Source: Solibacillus isronensis (GTDB lineage: Bacteria > Bacillota > Bacilli > Bacillales_A > Planococcaceae). Taken from it: 64,000 nt of DNA. Every line of letters starts with the position of its first letter. Within the stretch, counting starts at the first letter, position 1. The stretch covers positions 62,001-126,000 of the forward strand of contig NZ_JAMBOC010000006.1 of assembly GCF_023715405.1 (NCBI RefSeq), read 5' to 3'. The notes beneath the pieces were generated by a model. It made no database searches, was not told the DNA's origin, and was given only the letters and a program-made list of their open reading frames with translations. The position numbers and the translations under genes were made by a program. Shown here one piece after another: positions 26,634 through 35,077 of the stretch.

Positions 26634-28118
26634 ATGTATTCAAAAGAAGAAATTGTGAAGTCCGTTCCTCAAACTGGTTTTGTCGGTCAACCTAAAGGGT
26701 TGTTTACACTATTCTTTACAGAGTTTTGGGAACGTTTTTCATATTATGGTATGCGTGCCATTCTACTATTCTACATGTACTATGCAGTTAAAGATGGTGG
26801 ATTAGGACTAGATCGTACGCAAGCTAACATCATCATGTCGATTTACGGTTCATTAATCTACATGTCAGGTATTATCGGCGGGTGGATCGCTGACCGTATT
26901 ACTGGTATGCGTAAAGCGATATTCTATGGCGGAATATTAATTATGATTGGTCATATATTATTGGCCTTGCCGCTTGGTGTATCAGCATTATACTTATCGA
27001 TGTTCTTTATCATCATTGGTACTGGTTTATTAAAGCCAAATGTTTCATCAGTAGTTGGTGACTTGTATGCAGAAAATGATGCACGTCGTGATTCAGGATT
27101 CTCTATTTTCTATATGGGTATCAACATGGGTGGTTTCCTGGCACCTTTATTAGTTGGTTTATTCCAAAAAAACTGGGGCTTCCATGCAGGATTCAGTGTC
27201 GCTGCGGTAGGTATGTTCATCGGTTTAGTTGTTTACTTAATGTCACAAAAGAGCCTTGGTTTAGCAGGTTCTGTAGCACCTAACCCACTATCAGATAAAG
27301 AGAAGAAAACGACAACACGTAACTTCACAATTGGTGGTTTAATTATTGTAATTTTAGGTTTTGTAGCTTACCAAACAGGTAACGCAAGCATTGAAAACTT
27401 CTCATTATTAATTACATTCTTAGGTGTAATGATTCCTACGTTATTTATTATTTATATGTATCGTAGTCCAAAAACAAATGCAGACGAAAAATCTCGTCTA
27501 TTAGCATATATCCCATTATTCATTTGTGCGGTAATGTTCTGGGCAATTGCTGAACAATCTTCAACAGTCATTGCAACGTTCATTGATACTCGTACAAACT
27601 TAAATTTATGGGGCTTTGAAATTCCGGCTGCATGGTTCCAGTCATTTAACCCGTTATTCATCATCGTTTTAGCGCCAATGTTTGCGCTTATGTGGACGAA
27701 ATTAGCGGATCGCGGACCATCAACTCCGAAGAAATTTGCTTTATCTTTATTCTTTGCAGGTATTTCATTCTTCGTAATGATCGCAGCAATCGTTTTAACT
27801 CCAGAAGATACGTTAGTAAACCCACTTTGGGTTGTATTCTCAATCTTCCTGTTAGTATTAGGTGAGCTATTGCTTTCACCAGTTGGTTTATCAGCTACAA
27901 CGAAATTGGCACCAGCTGCATTCGCAGGCCAAACAATGGCGTTATGGTTCCTGGCATCAGCTGCTGCACAAGCAATTAATGCACAGTTAGTTCGAGTTTA
28001 CGGAATCGTATCTGAAACAACTTACTTCGGTGTATTAGGTGGTTTATCGGTTGTATTAGGTGTTATTATCCTCCTGATTTCGCCAATCATCTCTAAAGCA
28101 ATGCGCGGTATTAAATAA
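26634..28118 (+). CDS. dtpT: Proton-dependent di/tripeptide transporter (POT family)
   Basis: A 494-residue membrane protein with twelve to fourteen helices. PTR2 signatures are clear: FTEFWERFSYYGMRAILLFYM (residues ~27-47), and GGWIADRITGMRKAIFYGG (~83-101) with the conserved DRxxG loop. FYMGINMGGFLAPL matches the second PTR2 motif. It imports di- and tripeptides with protons. GGGAGGATTTCAA precedes the ATG. Single-gene unit with a perfect terminator. Confidence 0.92.
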   Translation: MYSKEEIVKSVPQTGFVGQPKGLFTLFFTEFWERFSYYGMRAILLFYMYYAVKDGGLGLDRTQANIIMSIYGSLIYMSGIIGGWIADRITGMRKAIFYGGILIMIGHILLALPLGVSALYLSMFFIIIGTGLLKPNVSSVVGDLYAENDARRDSGFSIFYMGINMGGFLAPLLVGLFQKNWGFHAGFSVAAVGMFIGLVVYLMSQKSLGLAGSVAPNPLSDKEKKTTTRNFTIGGLIIVILGFVAYQTGNASIENFSLLITFLGVMIPTLFIIYMYRSPKTNADEKSRLLAYIPLFICAVMFWAIAEQSSTVIATFIDTRTNLNLWGFEIPAAWFQSFNPLFIIVLAPMFALMWTKLADRGPSTPKKFALSLFFAGISFFVMIAAIVLTPEDTLVNPLWVVFSIFLLVLGELLLSPVGLSATTKLAPAAFAGQTMALWFLASAAAQAINAQLVRVYGIVSETTYFGVLGGLSVVLGVIILLISPIISKAMRGIK

Positions 28119-28131
28119 TTAATAATCATCA

Positions 28132-28170
28132 AACCTTTATTTACAGAATTTCTGTAAATAAAGGTTTTTT
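28132..28170 (+). terminator. Intrinsic terminator after dtpT
   Basis: AACCTTTATTTACAGAA pairs perfectly with TTCTGTAAATAAAGGTT, followed by TTTTCTTTT. Confidence 0.92.
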
Positions 28171-28189
28171 CTTTTGGTCAATAAGGAAT

Positions 28190-28493
28190 AATAAAAGTTA
28201 ACTACTTAAAAAGGTAGTCTGTGGTATATAATGGGATTGGGATGATACTTAAAGAAGCGCTATAAATTCTTTCAGTAAGGAAGTATCGATTCTTCACATG
28301 AACTTCTTTCAGCGATTGTCAAAAACTTTTGCCGAAAGAGACCCATTTGGGTTAATTTCGCTACATTTGGTCGAAAATAACCGGGGTAACCGATATATGT
28401 AGAACATTCCCGATGGTTACACATCTTTTTCAAAAATCATGCGACAAAGCATGATTGCGGAGAGACACTAAGTAAAGCAAGGCGTTTTTAAGT
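28190..28493 (+). other. Unassigned, apparently structured leader upstream of the GNAT-menC pair
   Basis: No ORF fits here. A TATAAT at 28227-28232 could start a transcript near 28240, leaving a leader of about 285 bases. Visible helices are GATACTT/AAGTATC (28244-28250 with 28281-28287), CGAAA/TTTCG (28333-28337 with 28356-28360) enclosing ACCC/GGGT, CTACAT/ATGTAG (28361-28366 with 28397-28402), GTAACC/GGTTAC (28386-28391 with 28415-28420), and AATCATGC/GCATGATT (28435-28442 with 28449-28456). TTCTTTCAG occurs twice (28267 and 28304). I do not recognise any known riboswitch or T-box consensus. Confidence 0.4.
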
Positions 28494-28526
28494 ATGAAGA
28501 AAAGTAACTATAGGGGAGGCAGAATT

Positions 28527-29360
28527 ATGTTAGAATCAGTGACGATTAAAGAATTAACGACAATTGAACAAATTGAAGAGGCACGAAAGCTAGAGCATGA
28601 AATTTGGGCTGTCGGCAGCATTCCAGTACATCAAACAATTGCGACGATTCGCAATGGCGGGATTGTACTCGGTGCATATTTAAATGATGAAATAATTGGT
28701 TTTAACTATAGTTGCCCTGGATATATGGATGAGAATATATACTTATATTCCCATATGATTGGTGTGAAGCGTAATTATCGTGAGCAAGGCGTTGGAGAAT
28801 TGCTTAAAAATTACTTAAAGGATATCGCAATAGAGCGCGGTTACAGAACTTGCCGCTGGACGTTTGATCCACTTGAAGCGCGCAGCGGATTTTTGAACTT
28901 TTCAAAGTTGCGTAGTTATAGCGATACTTATATAGAAAATTGCTACGGTGAAATGGAAGACCCGTTCAATCGGGTATTGCCTACAGATCGTCTTTGTGTA
29001 GAGTGGCAACTTGTTGATAATGATTACTTGCGCTGGGATGCGAAAGTGGAAGAATTACTGGATGAAGCAAAGCCGGTAGTGAATTGGGAAGAGAATATGG
29101 TAGGCCTTCCGACATTGGATCCGGAGCAAAAGTTTAATAAAGAAGAGGCGCTTATTCATGATGCCTATCTGTTACCTATCCCTACGAATTTCCAGAAAAT
29201 CAAAGTGGAAAGTGTTGCGTTGGCAGAAGATTGGCGCTATAAAACGAGAAATATTTTACAGGCAATGTTTGATCAAAATTATAAAATAATTTATTTACAC
29301 AAAATAAATGATAATATTAGCCATTACTTACTTGTAAAGCGTTCATTATTTGCTCTTTAA
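28527..29360 (+). CDS. GNAT-family N-acyltransferase (COG3375-like)
   Basis: A 277-residue GNAT protein. The acetyl-CoA site is HMIGVKRNYREQGVGELLKNYL (~residues 72-93, the R/QxxGxG/A type). The second half (TCRWTFDPLEARSGFLNFSKL) is typical of a larger GNAT subfamily found beside N-succinylamino-acid racemase genes. In Geobacillus such a neighbour adds succinyl to D-amino acids; the same reaction is a reasonable guess here. Start at 28527 follows GGGGAGG; the in-frame ATG at 28494 lacks one. The menC-like gene follows after 48 bases. Confidence 0.78.
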   Translation: MLESVTIKELTTIEQIEEARKLEHEIWAVGSIPVHQTIATIRNGGIVLGAYLNDEIIGFNYSCPGYMDENIYLYSHMIGVKRNYREQGVGELLKNYLKDIAIERGYRTCRWTFDPLEARSGFLNFSKLRSYSDTYIENCYGEMEDPFNRVLPTDRLCVEWQLVDNDYLRWDAKVEELLDEAKPVVNWEENMVGLPTLDPEQKFNKEEALIHDAYLLPIPTNFQKIKVESVALAEDWRYKTRNILQAMFDQNYKIIYLHKINDNISHYLLVKRSLFAL

Positions 29361-29408
29361 TTTATCAGTGAATGATGTCGCAGCTAAATATTATTAGGAG
29401 CAATAAAG

Positions 29409-30518
29409 ATGAAATTAGTAGAAGTGACAATACATGAGCTAGTGATGCGAATGAAAACTCCGTTTACGACAAGCTTAGGGACTATGCAAGACAAGCGTTT
29501 TATAGTTGTGGAAGCGACGGATGAAAGTGGTGTAGTCGGCTGGGGTGAGGGGGTTGCATTTGAAGAGCCTTCCTACACAGAAGAAACATTTAAAACTTCA
29601 CTTCATGTATTGGAGGATTTTTTGATCCCTTCATTACTCGGGAAAGAATTAATGCATCCGGATGATGTGTATGAGCGATTCCGTACGATCCGACGCAATA
29701 ACATGGCGAAAGCGTCGATTGAAGGCGCGGTGTGGGATATTTATGCTCAATTGACGAACCGATCGTTGGCAACGGCTGTTGGCGGTGTCCAGGAAAAAAT
29801 TGAAGTAGGAATCAGCATCGGTTTACAACCTACAGATGAACAGCTGGTCCATACAATTCAGCAGTTTTTGGATGAAGGTTATAAGCGTATTAAAGTAAAA
29901 ATCAAACCGGGAAAAGATATTGAGCTGATCCGAACAATACGGCAAGCATTCCCGGCAATTCCTTTAATGGCAGATGCAAACTCTGCGTATACATTGGGTG
30001 ACATTGATCGATTAAAAGAGCTGGATGCATTCAATTTAATGATGATCGAGCAGCCATTAGCGCATGACGACCTTATCGATCATGCCATATTGCAAAAGCA
30101 GATAAAAACACCGATTTGTTTGGATGAGAGTATTACTTCTTTAGAGGATACGAGAAAAGCGATTCAACTAGGAAGCTGTCAGGTGATAAATATTAAAATT
30201 GCGCGAGTTGGCGGTATTAGCGAGGCGAAGCGTATCCATGACTACTGTATGGAACACCATATTCCTGTGTGGTGCGGGGGAATGCTGGAAGCGGGTATTG
30301 GCCGTGCGCAAAATGTAGCACTGACAAGTCTTGCAAATTTTATAATGCCTGGGGATACGGCTGCTTCTGAACGCTATTGGCATGAAGATATTATTCAACC
30401 GGAAGTAACCGTTACAGATGGATACATTACCGTTCCAAAAACAAAGGGGCTTGGCTATAATGTAAACCGCGAAGCAATAAATAAGTACAGTATAAATAAA
30501 AAAACATATCGCATGTAA
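29409..30518 (+). CDS. menC: o-Succinylbenzoate synthase / N-succinylamino acid racemase (enolase superfamily)
   Basis: A 369-residue enolase-superfamily enzyme of the NSAR/OSBS group. The first catalytic Lys lies in RIKVKIKPG (~residue 163). Metal ligands are in MADANS (Asp ~188), MIEQPL (Glu ~213) and LDES (Asp ~238), and the second Lys in NIKIARVGG (~262). OSBS makes o-succinylbenzoate for menaquinone; NSAR racemises N-succinyl amino acids. Members often do both. No other men genes are adjacent and the upstream gene is an acyltransferase, which favours the NSAR role in converting D- to L-amino acids; this is an inference. AGGAGC precedes the ATG. Confidence 0.85.
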   Translation: MKLVEVTIHELVMRMKTPFTTSLGTMQDKRFIVVEATDESGVVGWGEGVAFEEPSYTEETFKTSLHVLEDFLIPSLLGKELMHPDDVYERFRTIRRNNMAKASIEGAVWDIYAQLTNRSLATAVGGVQEKIEVGISIGLQPTDEQLVHTIQQFLDEGYKRIKVKIKPGKDIELIRTIRQAFPAIPLMADANSAYTLGDIDRLKELDAFNLMMIEQPLAHDDLIDHAILQKQIKTPICLDESITSLEDTRKAIQLGSCQVINIKIARVGGISEAKRIHDYCMEHHIPVWCGGMLEAGIGRAQNVALTSLANFIMPGDTAASERYWHEDIIQPEVTVTDGYITVPKTKGLGYNVNREAINKYSINKKTYRM

Positions 30519-30522
30519 ATGT

Positions 30523-30555
30523 AAGGCCACAATTTTAATAATTGTGGTCTTTTTT
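30523..30555 (+). terminator. Intrinsic terminator after menC
   Basis: AAGGCCACAATT pairs with AATTGTGGTCTT (one wobble), followed by TTTT. Confidence 0.85.
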
Positions 30556-30675
30556 CTATTCAATTTTTTTCTATTAGAATACATACGGGATGTTGTATAT
30601 AAAACGAAGAATCGCTCTAAAAATACATTTTTCAATATATTCCTCTTTTAATACAAGTTAATGTAAATTGTCTGT

Positions 30676-30704
30676 TTGATTTTCATTATTAGCAATTATA
30701 TAAT
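30676..30704 (+). promoter_or_regulatory. Promoter of the siderophore uptake operon
   Basis: TTGATT and a perfect TATAAT are 17 bases apart, about 90 bases before the first permease gene. A Fur-like box overlaps the -35 and another lies downstream of the expected start site. Confidence 0.7.
30677..30691 (+). promoter_or_regulatory. Fur-box-like operator 1
   Basis: TGATTTTCATTATTA matches the 7-1-7 Fur consensus TGATAATnATTATCA at 11 of 14 non-central positions. It overlaps the -35 element, where repressor binding would block RNA polymerase. Confidence 0.55.
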
Positions 30705-30720
30705 GATGTAGGGAAAGAGT

Positions 30721-30735
30721 TGATTCTCATTTTCA
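30721..30735 (+). promoter_or_regulatory. Fur-box-like operator 2
   Basis: TGATTCTCATTTTCA matches the Fur 7-1-7 consensus at 11 of 14 positions and lies just downstream of the predicted start site. Confidence 0.55.
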
Positions 30736-30794
30736 TTTAGAATTTACGCAATTTAAATAAAGTTAAAATATATATAGAATAGTGGGAGAATGTA

Positions 30795-31751
30795 ATGAGA
30801 CTTTGGATGCTCGTAGTAGCGACCATCGTCCTGTCCTTTTTATCATTGTTTATCGGAGCTATCGACATTAAGCCATCTGATTTATTAGATTGGGATTCAG
30901 ATAAAATGCAAATTTTCTTAATGAGTCGAGTACCGCGATTAATGGCAATTATACTTGCCGGGGCAGGGATGGGTATTTCTGGATTAATTATGCAAAGCTT
31001 AAGCCGTAACAAATTCGTATCGCCGACAACATCTGGTACGCTCGATGCGGCAAAGCTAGGTATCGTTGTATCAATGATATTTTTCACAAGTGTAGGATAT
31101 ATGGAGAAGATTCTCTTCAGTTTTACATTTGCACTCATCGGTATGATGGTTTTCATGCGTCTTCTTGAAAGCATTAAATTCAAGGACGTTATTTTTGTGC
31201 CCCTTATCGGGATTATGTATGGAAATATTATTGGTGCCATTTCAACATTTCTTGCGTATGAAGCAGATGTGTTACAAAGTGTGGATACATTCTTTCTAGG
31301 GAGCTTTACGCTTGTTGTATCAGGTCGCTATGAATTGCTTTATGTAGCAGTACCTGCAATTTTCCTAGCGTACTTATATGCCAATAAGTTTACAGTGGCT
31401 GGTATGGGTGAAGATTTTGCCAAAAATCTTGGCTTAAGCTATCGTACCGTATTGAATCTTGGTTTAGTACTGGTAGCGATTATATCCACTACAGTTGTCT
31501 TGACGGTAGGAATTATACCTTTCCTCGGGTTAATCGTACCGAACTTGGTTTCATTATATATGGGGGACAATTTACGTAAAACAATTCCACATACTATTTT
31601 CTTAGGTGCAGCATTCCTATTAATGTGTGATATTTTAAGTCGTTTAATAGTATACCCGTTTGAAATACCAGTAAACACAACTGTTGCGGTAATCGGCAGT
31701 GCAATCTTCTTAGTAATGTTGTTTAGGGGGAAAGCATATGCGAAAAAATAG
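30795..31751 (+). CDS. yclN: Siderophore ABC transporter permease (FecCD family, YclN-like)
   Basis: A 318-residue membrane permease with eight to ten helices. FecCD features include RVPRLMAIILAGAGMGISGLIMQSLSRN (~residues 45-72) and the GIIPFLGLIVPNLV coupling region (~235). In B. subtilis YclN and YclO with ATPase YclP and lipoprotein YclQ import petrobactin and related catecholates. Gene order here is the same: permease, permease, ATPase, binding lipoprotein. The start follows GTGGGAGAATGTA. The next permease overlaps by 14 bases. Ligand is inferred from gene order only. Confidence 0.85.
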   Translation: MRLWMLVVATIVLSFLSLFIGAIDIKPSDLLDWDSDKMQIFLMSRVPRLMAIILAGAGMGISGLIMQSLSRNKFVSPTTSGTLDAAKLGIVVSMIFFTSVGYMEKILFSFTFALIGMMVFMRLLESIKFKDVIFVPLIGIMYGNIIGAISTFLAYEADVLQSVDTFFLGSFTLVVSGRYELLYVAVPAIFLAYLYANKFTVAGMGEDFAKNLGLSYRTVLNLGLVLVAIISTTVVLTVGIIPFLGLIVPNLVSLYMGDNLRKTIPHTIFLGAAFLLMCDILSRLIVYPFEIPVNTTVAVIGSAIFLVMLFRGKAYAKK

Positions 31752-32694
31752 TACGAAGCTAATCTTCTTAGCAATTATCGCATTAGTGTGTATAGCGTTA
31801 TTTGCTTTTTACAATATTCAAGGCGGATTCAGTTATGCCTTTCCAAAGCGATTAGAACGTATTGCGGCAATGATTATAACTGGTACGGCGATTGCTTATG
31901 CGACCGTTACATTCCAGACGGTTACACATAACCGTTTACTGACACCTTCAATGATGGGTGTCGATTCGATGTATGAAGTAGTGCAAACGATTATTTTCTT
32001 CTTTGCAGGCTCAGCATCAATCTTTGTAGTAAGTCGTTATTTAAACTTTGGTTTATCAATTGTGGCGATGGTAATTTTCGCCCTGATTTTATATCGATTC
32101 TTGTTCCGTGCAGATAAACATCCGATCTTCCTGCTTTTACTTGCCGGAATGATTATCGGGACATTGCTCGGCAGTTTTGTAACATTTTTACAAGTAATAA
32201 TCGACCCGGTAGAATATGAAAGCTTACAGTCGCGTTTGTTTGCTAGTTTCATGAATGTGAAAACAGAGCTGCTACTCATTGCGGTCATTATATTAGGGGC
32301 TTCATTTATATACGGTTACCGATTATTGCGTGATTTGGATGTCATGTCACTAGGTCGAGAGAACGCAATAAACTTAGGTGTAAATTATGATAGAATAGTA
32401 TTGAAAGTATTAATTTTATCTTCAGTTTTAATTGCAACATCTACTGCGCTAGTTGGTCCGATTACATTTTTAGGTTTAATCGTTTCAAACTTAGCCTATC
32501 AGTTTTTTGCTACGTACAAGCATTCCGTTTTAATAGTGGGTGCGAGTTTAATTAGTATTATTGCACTTGTCGGTGGGCAGTTCTTAGTACTGCATGTATT
32601 CCAGTTAAGTACAACGATCAGCGTTATTATTAACTTTGTCGGTGGACTTTACTTTATTTACCTAATACTGAGGGAAAGTAGGAAAGCAGGATGA
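31738..32694 (+). CDS. yclO: Siderophore ABC transporter permease (YclO-like)
   Basis: A 318-residue FecCD-type permease, partner of the preceding one. The first helices are followed by KRLERIAAMIITGTAIAYATVTFQTVTHNRLLTPSMMGVDSMY, and the late VGPITFLGLIVSNL segment contacts the ATPase. It starts inside the end of the first permease gene (14-base overlap, after AGGGGGAAAGC) and overlaps the ATPase gene by four bases, so the three are translationally coupled. Confidence 0.85.
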   Translation: MRKNSTKLIFLAIIALVCIALFAFYNIQGGFSYAFPKRLERIAAMIITGTAIAYATVTFQTVTHNRLLTPSMMGVDSMYEVVQTIIFFFAGSASIFVVSRYLNFGLSIVAMVIFALILYRFLFRADKHPIFLLLLAGMIIGTLLGSFVTFLQVIIDPVEYESLQSRLFASFMNVKTELLLIAVIILGASFIYGYRLLRDLDVMSLGRENAINLGVNYDRIVLKVLILSSVLIATSTALVGPITFLGLIVSNLAYQFFATYKHSVLIVGASLISIIALVGGQFLVLHVFQLSTTISVIINFVGGLYFIYLILRESRKAG

Positions 32695-33458
32695 TTGAAA
32701 TTAAAGGGCTTTCTAAAAGCTTTGGAAAAAAACCGGTCGTTGAGGATGTCTCATTAACTATACAGCCAAAAGCAATCACTTCATTTATCGGACCGAATGG
32801 AGCAGGTAAATCAACATTATTATCAATGGTAAGTCGATTGCTTGATGCAGATACAGGTGAAGTATTTTTAGATCAAAGTGATGTTAAAAAAATGAAGTCC
32901 AATGATTTTGCGAAACGTGTTGCAATTTTACGTCAGTCAAATCATTTAAATGTGCGTTTAACAGTTCGTGAGCTTGTATCATTTGGTCGTTATCCATACT
33001 CAAAAGGTCGTTTGACTCCGGAAGATGAACAGCATATTGACCGTGCGATTGAATATATGACATTAGGTGATATGGAGCATAAGTTTTTGGATGAACTATC
33101 TGGTGGTCAAAAGCAGCGTGCCTTTATCTCGATGGTAATTGCTCAGGATACGGAATATATTTTATTGGATGAGCCATTAAACAACTTAGATATGAAGCAT
33201 TCTGTTCAGATTATGAAAATTTTACGCAAGCTTGTTGATGAATTAGGCAAAACAGTAGTAATTGTTTTGCATGATATTAACTTTGCTTCCGTGTATTCAG
33301 ATCGCATCGTCGCATTAAAAGATGGTCGCCTTGTAAAAGATGGCCCAACAAATGAGATTATTAACTCAGAAGCATTACGAGAAGTATATGATATGCATAT
33401 TCCTGTGCAAGAACAAGATGGATGTCGAATTTGCGTATACTTTAATTCACATAGTTAA
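32691..33458 (+). CDS. yclP: Siderophore ABC transporter ATPase (YclP-like)
   Basis: A 255-residue ATP-binding subunit. Walker A is GPNGAGKST (~residues 35-43), Q-loop LRQSNH, signature LSGGQ (~136), Walker B ILLDEP (~158) and the switch His in VLHDIN. It powers the two preceding permeases. The ATGA overlap with the permease stop shows tight coupling. Confidence 0.9.
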   Translation: MIEIKGLSKSFGKKPVVEDVSLTIQPKAITSFIGPNGAGKSTLLSMVSRLLDADTGEVFLDQSDVKKMKSNDFAKRVAILRQSNHLNVRLTVRELVSFGRYPYSKGRLTPEDEQHIDRAIEYMTLGDMEHKFLDELSGGQKQRAFISMVIAQDTEYILLDEPLNNLDMKHSVQIMKILRKLVDELGKTVVIVLHDINFASVYSDRIVALKDGRLVKDGPTNEIINSEALREVYDMHIPVQEQDGCRICVYFNSHS

Positions 33459-33470
33459 ATAAAAATGAGG

Positions 33471-33509
33471 ATAAATGCATAGGTTTTGCTCGCTTATGCA
33501 TTTATTTTA
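33471..33509 (+). terminator. Hairpin between the ATPase and binding-protein genes
   Basis: ATAAATGCATA pairs with TTATGCATTTAT across a 12-base loop, followed by TTTTA. It may end part of the permease-ATPase transcript before the separately promoted lipoprotein gene. Confidence 0.5.
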
Positions 33510-33519
33510 TGAATTTAAT

Positions 33520-33534
33520 TGAGAATGAATATTA
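33520..33534 (+). promoter_or_regulatory. Fur-box-like operator upstream of yclQ
   Basis: TGAGAATGAATATTA matches the Fur 7-1-7 consensus at 11 of 14 positions. It lies just upstream of the lipoprotein promoter. Confidence 0.5.
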
Positions 33535-33549
33535 GTTTCAGAATATTCG

Positions 33550-33578
33550 TTGACAACTATAGGCAGTTGATTTACACT
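33550..33578 (+). promoter_or_regulatory. Own promoter of the siderophore-binding lipoprotein gene
   Basis: A consensus TTGACA and TACACT are exactly 17 bases apart. It would let the binding protein be made in excess of the membrane complex. Confidence 0.65.
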
Positions 33579-33591
33579 AACGTTAGTTAAT

Positions 33592-33606
33592 TGAAAACGA
33601 TTATCA
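33592..33606 (+). promoter_or_regulatory. Fur box of yclQ
   Basis: TGAAAACGATTATCA matches the Fur 7-1-7 consensus at 12 of 14 positions and has a perfect right half (ATTATCA). It falls a few bases after the expected transcription start. Confidence 0.65.
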
Positions 33607-33642
33607 CTCTCGCTTGAGGGTATACTAGGAGGAAAAGTAATA

Positions 33643-34680
33643 ATGAAAAAGTGGAAATTTTTAACGGCAGCAGCATTAACATTAATGTTAGCAGCATGTG
33701 GTTCTGATGAAGAAACATCAACAAAGGATGAAGCGAACGAAACTGCTAAAACAGAAGAAACAACTTCATCTACAGAAGCTTCAGCTTTCCCAATGACAGT
33801 ATCTCCATTATCAGCAGGCAGTGAAACAGAAGATGGTAAGTCTCTTACTTTCGAAGATGTAACATTTGAAGAAATGCCAAAAAACATCGTAGTATTTGAC
33901 TACGGTTTCTTAGATACACTTGATGCATTAGGTGTTGAAGGTATCGTTGGTATCGCTGCAAACGGCGGTAAAGGTAACTTCCCTGAGCATTTAAAAGAAA
34001 AATATTTAACTGATTCAGTTACTGATGTTGGTTCATTAAAACAAATCGACTTCGAAAAAGTAGCAGCTGCTAATCCGGATGCAATTTTCATCTCAGGTCG
34101 TCAAGGTACATTCTATGAAGAATTAAAAGAAATTACTCCAAACGTAGTATTCATCGGTTCTGATAACTCAAACTATGTTGATGGCGTATTTGAAACGGTT
34201 GATTTAGCTGCTGAAATCTTCGGCAAACAAGAAAAAGCTGAAGAGTTAAAAGCTGCATTACAAGAAAAAGTTGACGCTGTAAAAGAAAAAGCAGCTGGCT
34301 ATGAAAATGCATTAGTAGCAATGTACAACGACAAAAAAATCTCTGGTTTCGACAACGGTGAAGATTCTCGTTTCGCATATGTATACAATGACTTTGGTTT
34401 CAAACCATCAACAACTGATATCAAAGCTTCATCACACGGTTCTGACTTCTCGTATGAGTCAATTCTTTCTGTAGACCCAGAAGTATTATTAATCATCGAC
34501 CGTACAGCATCTGATGTAGAAACAATCAAAGCTGACATCGAAAACGATATCATCAAAAAAACGCGTGCTTACAAAGAAGGCAAAATCGTTTACCTTGATG
34601 GCGTAAACTGGTACTTCTCTTCTAATGGTGTAACAACTGAAGCAGAAAAATTAGATGAAATCTTAAATGAATTAAAATAA
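33643..34680 (+). CDS. yclQ: Siderophore-binding lipoprotein (YclQ-like)
   Basis: A 345-residue class III substrate-binding protein. The signal ends in LAAC, so Cys19 is lipidated; residues 20-55 are a Glu/Thr-rich linker; the rest is the two-lobed PeriplasmicBP2 fold. Recognisable are PKNIVVFDYGFLDTLDALGV, VGSLKQIDFEKVAAANPDAIFISG and DPEVLLIIDR. YclQ of B. subtilis binds petrobactin; this protein follows the same transporter order, so a catecholate or mixed-type siderophore is the likely ligand. It has its own promoter with two Fur-like boxes. Confidence 0.88.
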   Translation: MKKWKFLTAAALTLMLAACGSDEETSTKDEANETAKTEETTSSTEASAFPMTVSPLSAGSETEDGKSLTFEDVTFEEMPKNIVVFDYGFLDTLDALGVEGIVGIAANGGKGNFPEHLKEKYLTDSVTDVGSLKQIDFEKVAAANPDAIFISGRQGTFYEELKEITPNVVFIGSDNSNYVDGVFETVDLAAEIFGKQEKAEELKAALQEKVDAVKEKAAGYENALVAMYNDKKISGFDNGEDSRFAYVYNDFGFKPSTTDIKASSHGSDFSYESILSVDPEVLLIIDRTASDVETIKADIENDIIKKTRAYKEGKIVYLDGVNWYFSSNGVTTEAEKLDEILNELK

Positions 34681-34693
34681 TATAATTAAAGAT

Positions 34694-34725
34694 GGCATGT
34701 CTCTCAAGTAGAGGCATGCCTTTTT
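34694..34725 (+). terminator. Terminator after yclQ
   Basis: GGCATGTCTC pairs with GAGGCATGCC (one wobble), followed by TTTTT. Read-through would reach the monooxygenase gene. Confidence 0.7.
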
Positions 34726-34744
34726 AAAAGAGAGGGGAATTAAA

Positions 34745-35077
34745 ATGTTCGTACAAATTCGCAAATGGATCGTAACAGAAGGCAACTCGCTTAAAATTAT
34801 CGAGCGCTTTAGCAAAAAAACTGGTCAAGGTCCATCGATGCTTGAACAACGCGAAGGATTTATTGGCCGTGAACTGCTTGTAAAAAATGTGCGACGTGGT
34901 GAAGAGGAAGTTGTAATGATTATTCGTTGGGAATCGGAAGATGCATGGAAAGCCTGGGAGAAGAGCCCTGAGCATATTGCGGGCCACAAAGCGAAAATCA
35001 AAGAGCATGGCGGTAAACCACCTAAACCGGATTTCGTTATTTCAATGGAGCACGGAAATTACACAGTTGTAGAATAA
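34745..35077 (+). CDS. hmoA: Haem-degrading monooxygenase (HmoA/IsdG-like, ABM fold)
   Basis: A 110-residue antibiotic-biosynthesis-monooxygenase-fold protein. It contains KNVRRGEEEVVMIIRWESEDAWKAWEKSPEHIAGHK, which closely resembles B. subtilis HmoA (YetG). The fold binds haem between two subunits; the conserved His in EHIAGH is the likely axial ligand. Such enzymes open haem to release iron. The position just after a Fur-type siderophore operon supports a role in iron nutrition. AGAGGGGAAT precedes the ATG; no separate promoter is obvious. Confidence 0.82.
   Translation: MFVQIRKWIVTEGNSLKIIERFSKKTGQGPSMLEQREGFIGRELLVKNVRRGEEEVVMIIRWESEDAWKAWEKSPEHIAGHKAKIKEHGGKPPKPDFVISMEHGNYTVVE

Noticed and set aside
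28321..28360. Resemblance to the lysine riboswitch (TTTTGCCGAAAG) and to ydaO-type motifs (GACCCATTTGGGT).
   Set aside because: Only these short fragments fit; the other conserved blocks of either riboswitch class are absent.
30168..30635. 155-codon minus-strand frame starting at TTG 30635 with AAAGAGG upstream.
   Set aside because: It crosses the menC terminator and lies mostly antisense to menC, with unusual composition. The ribosome-binding-like site is probably chance.
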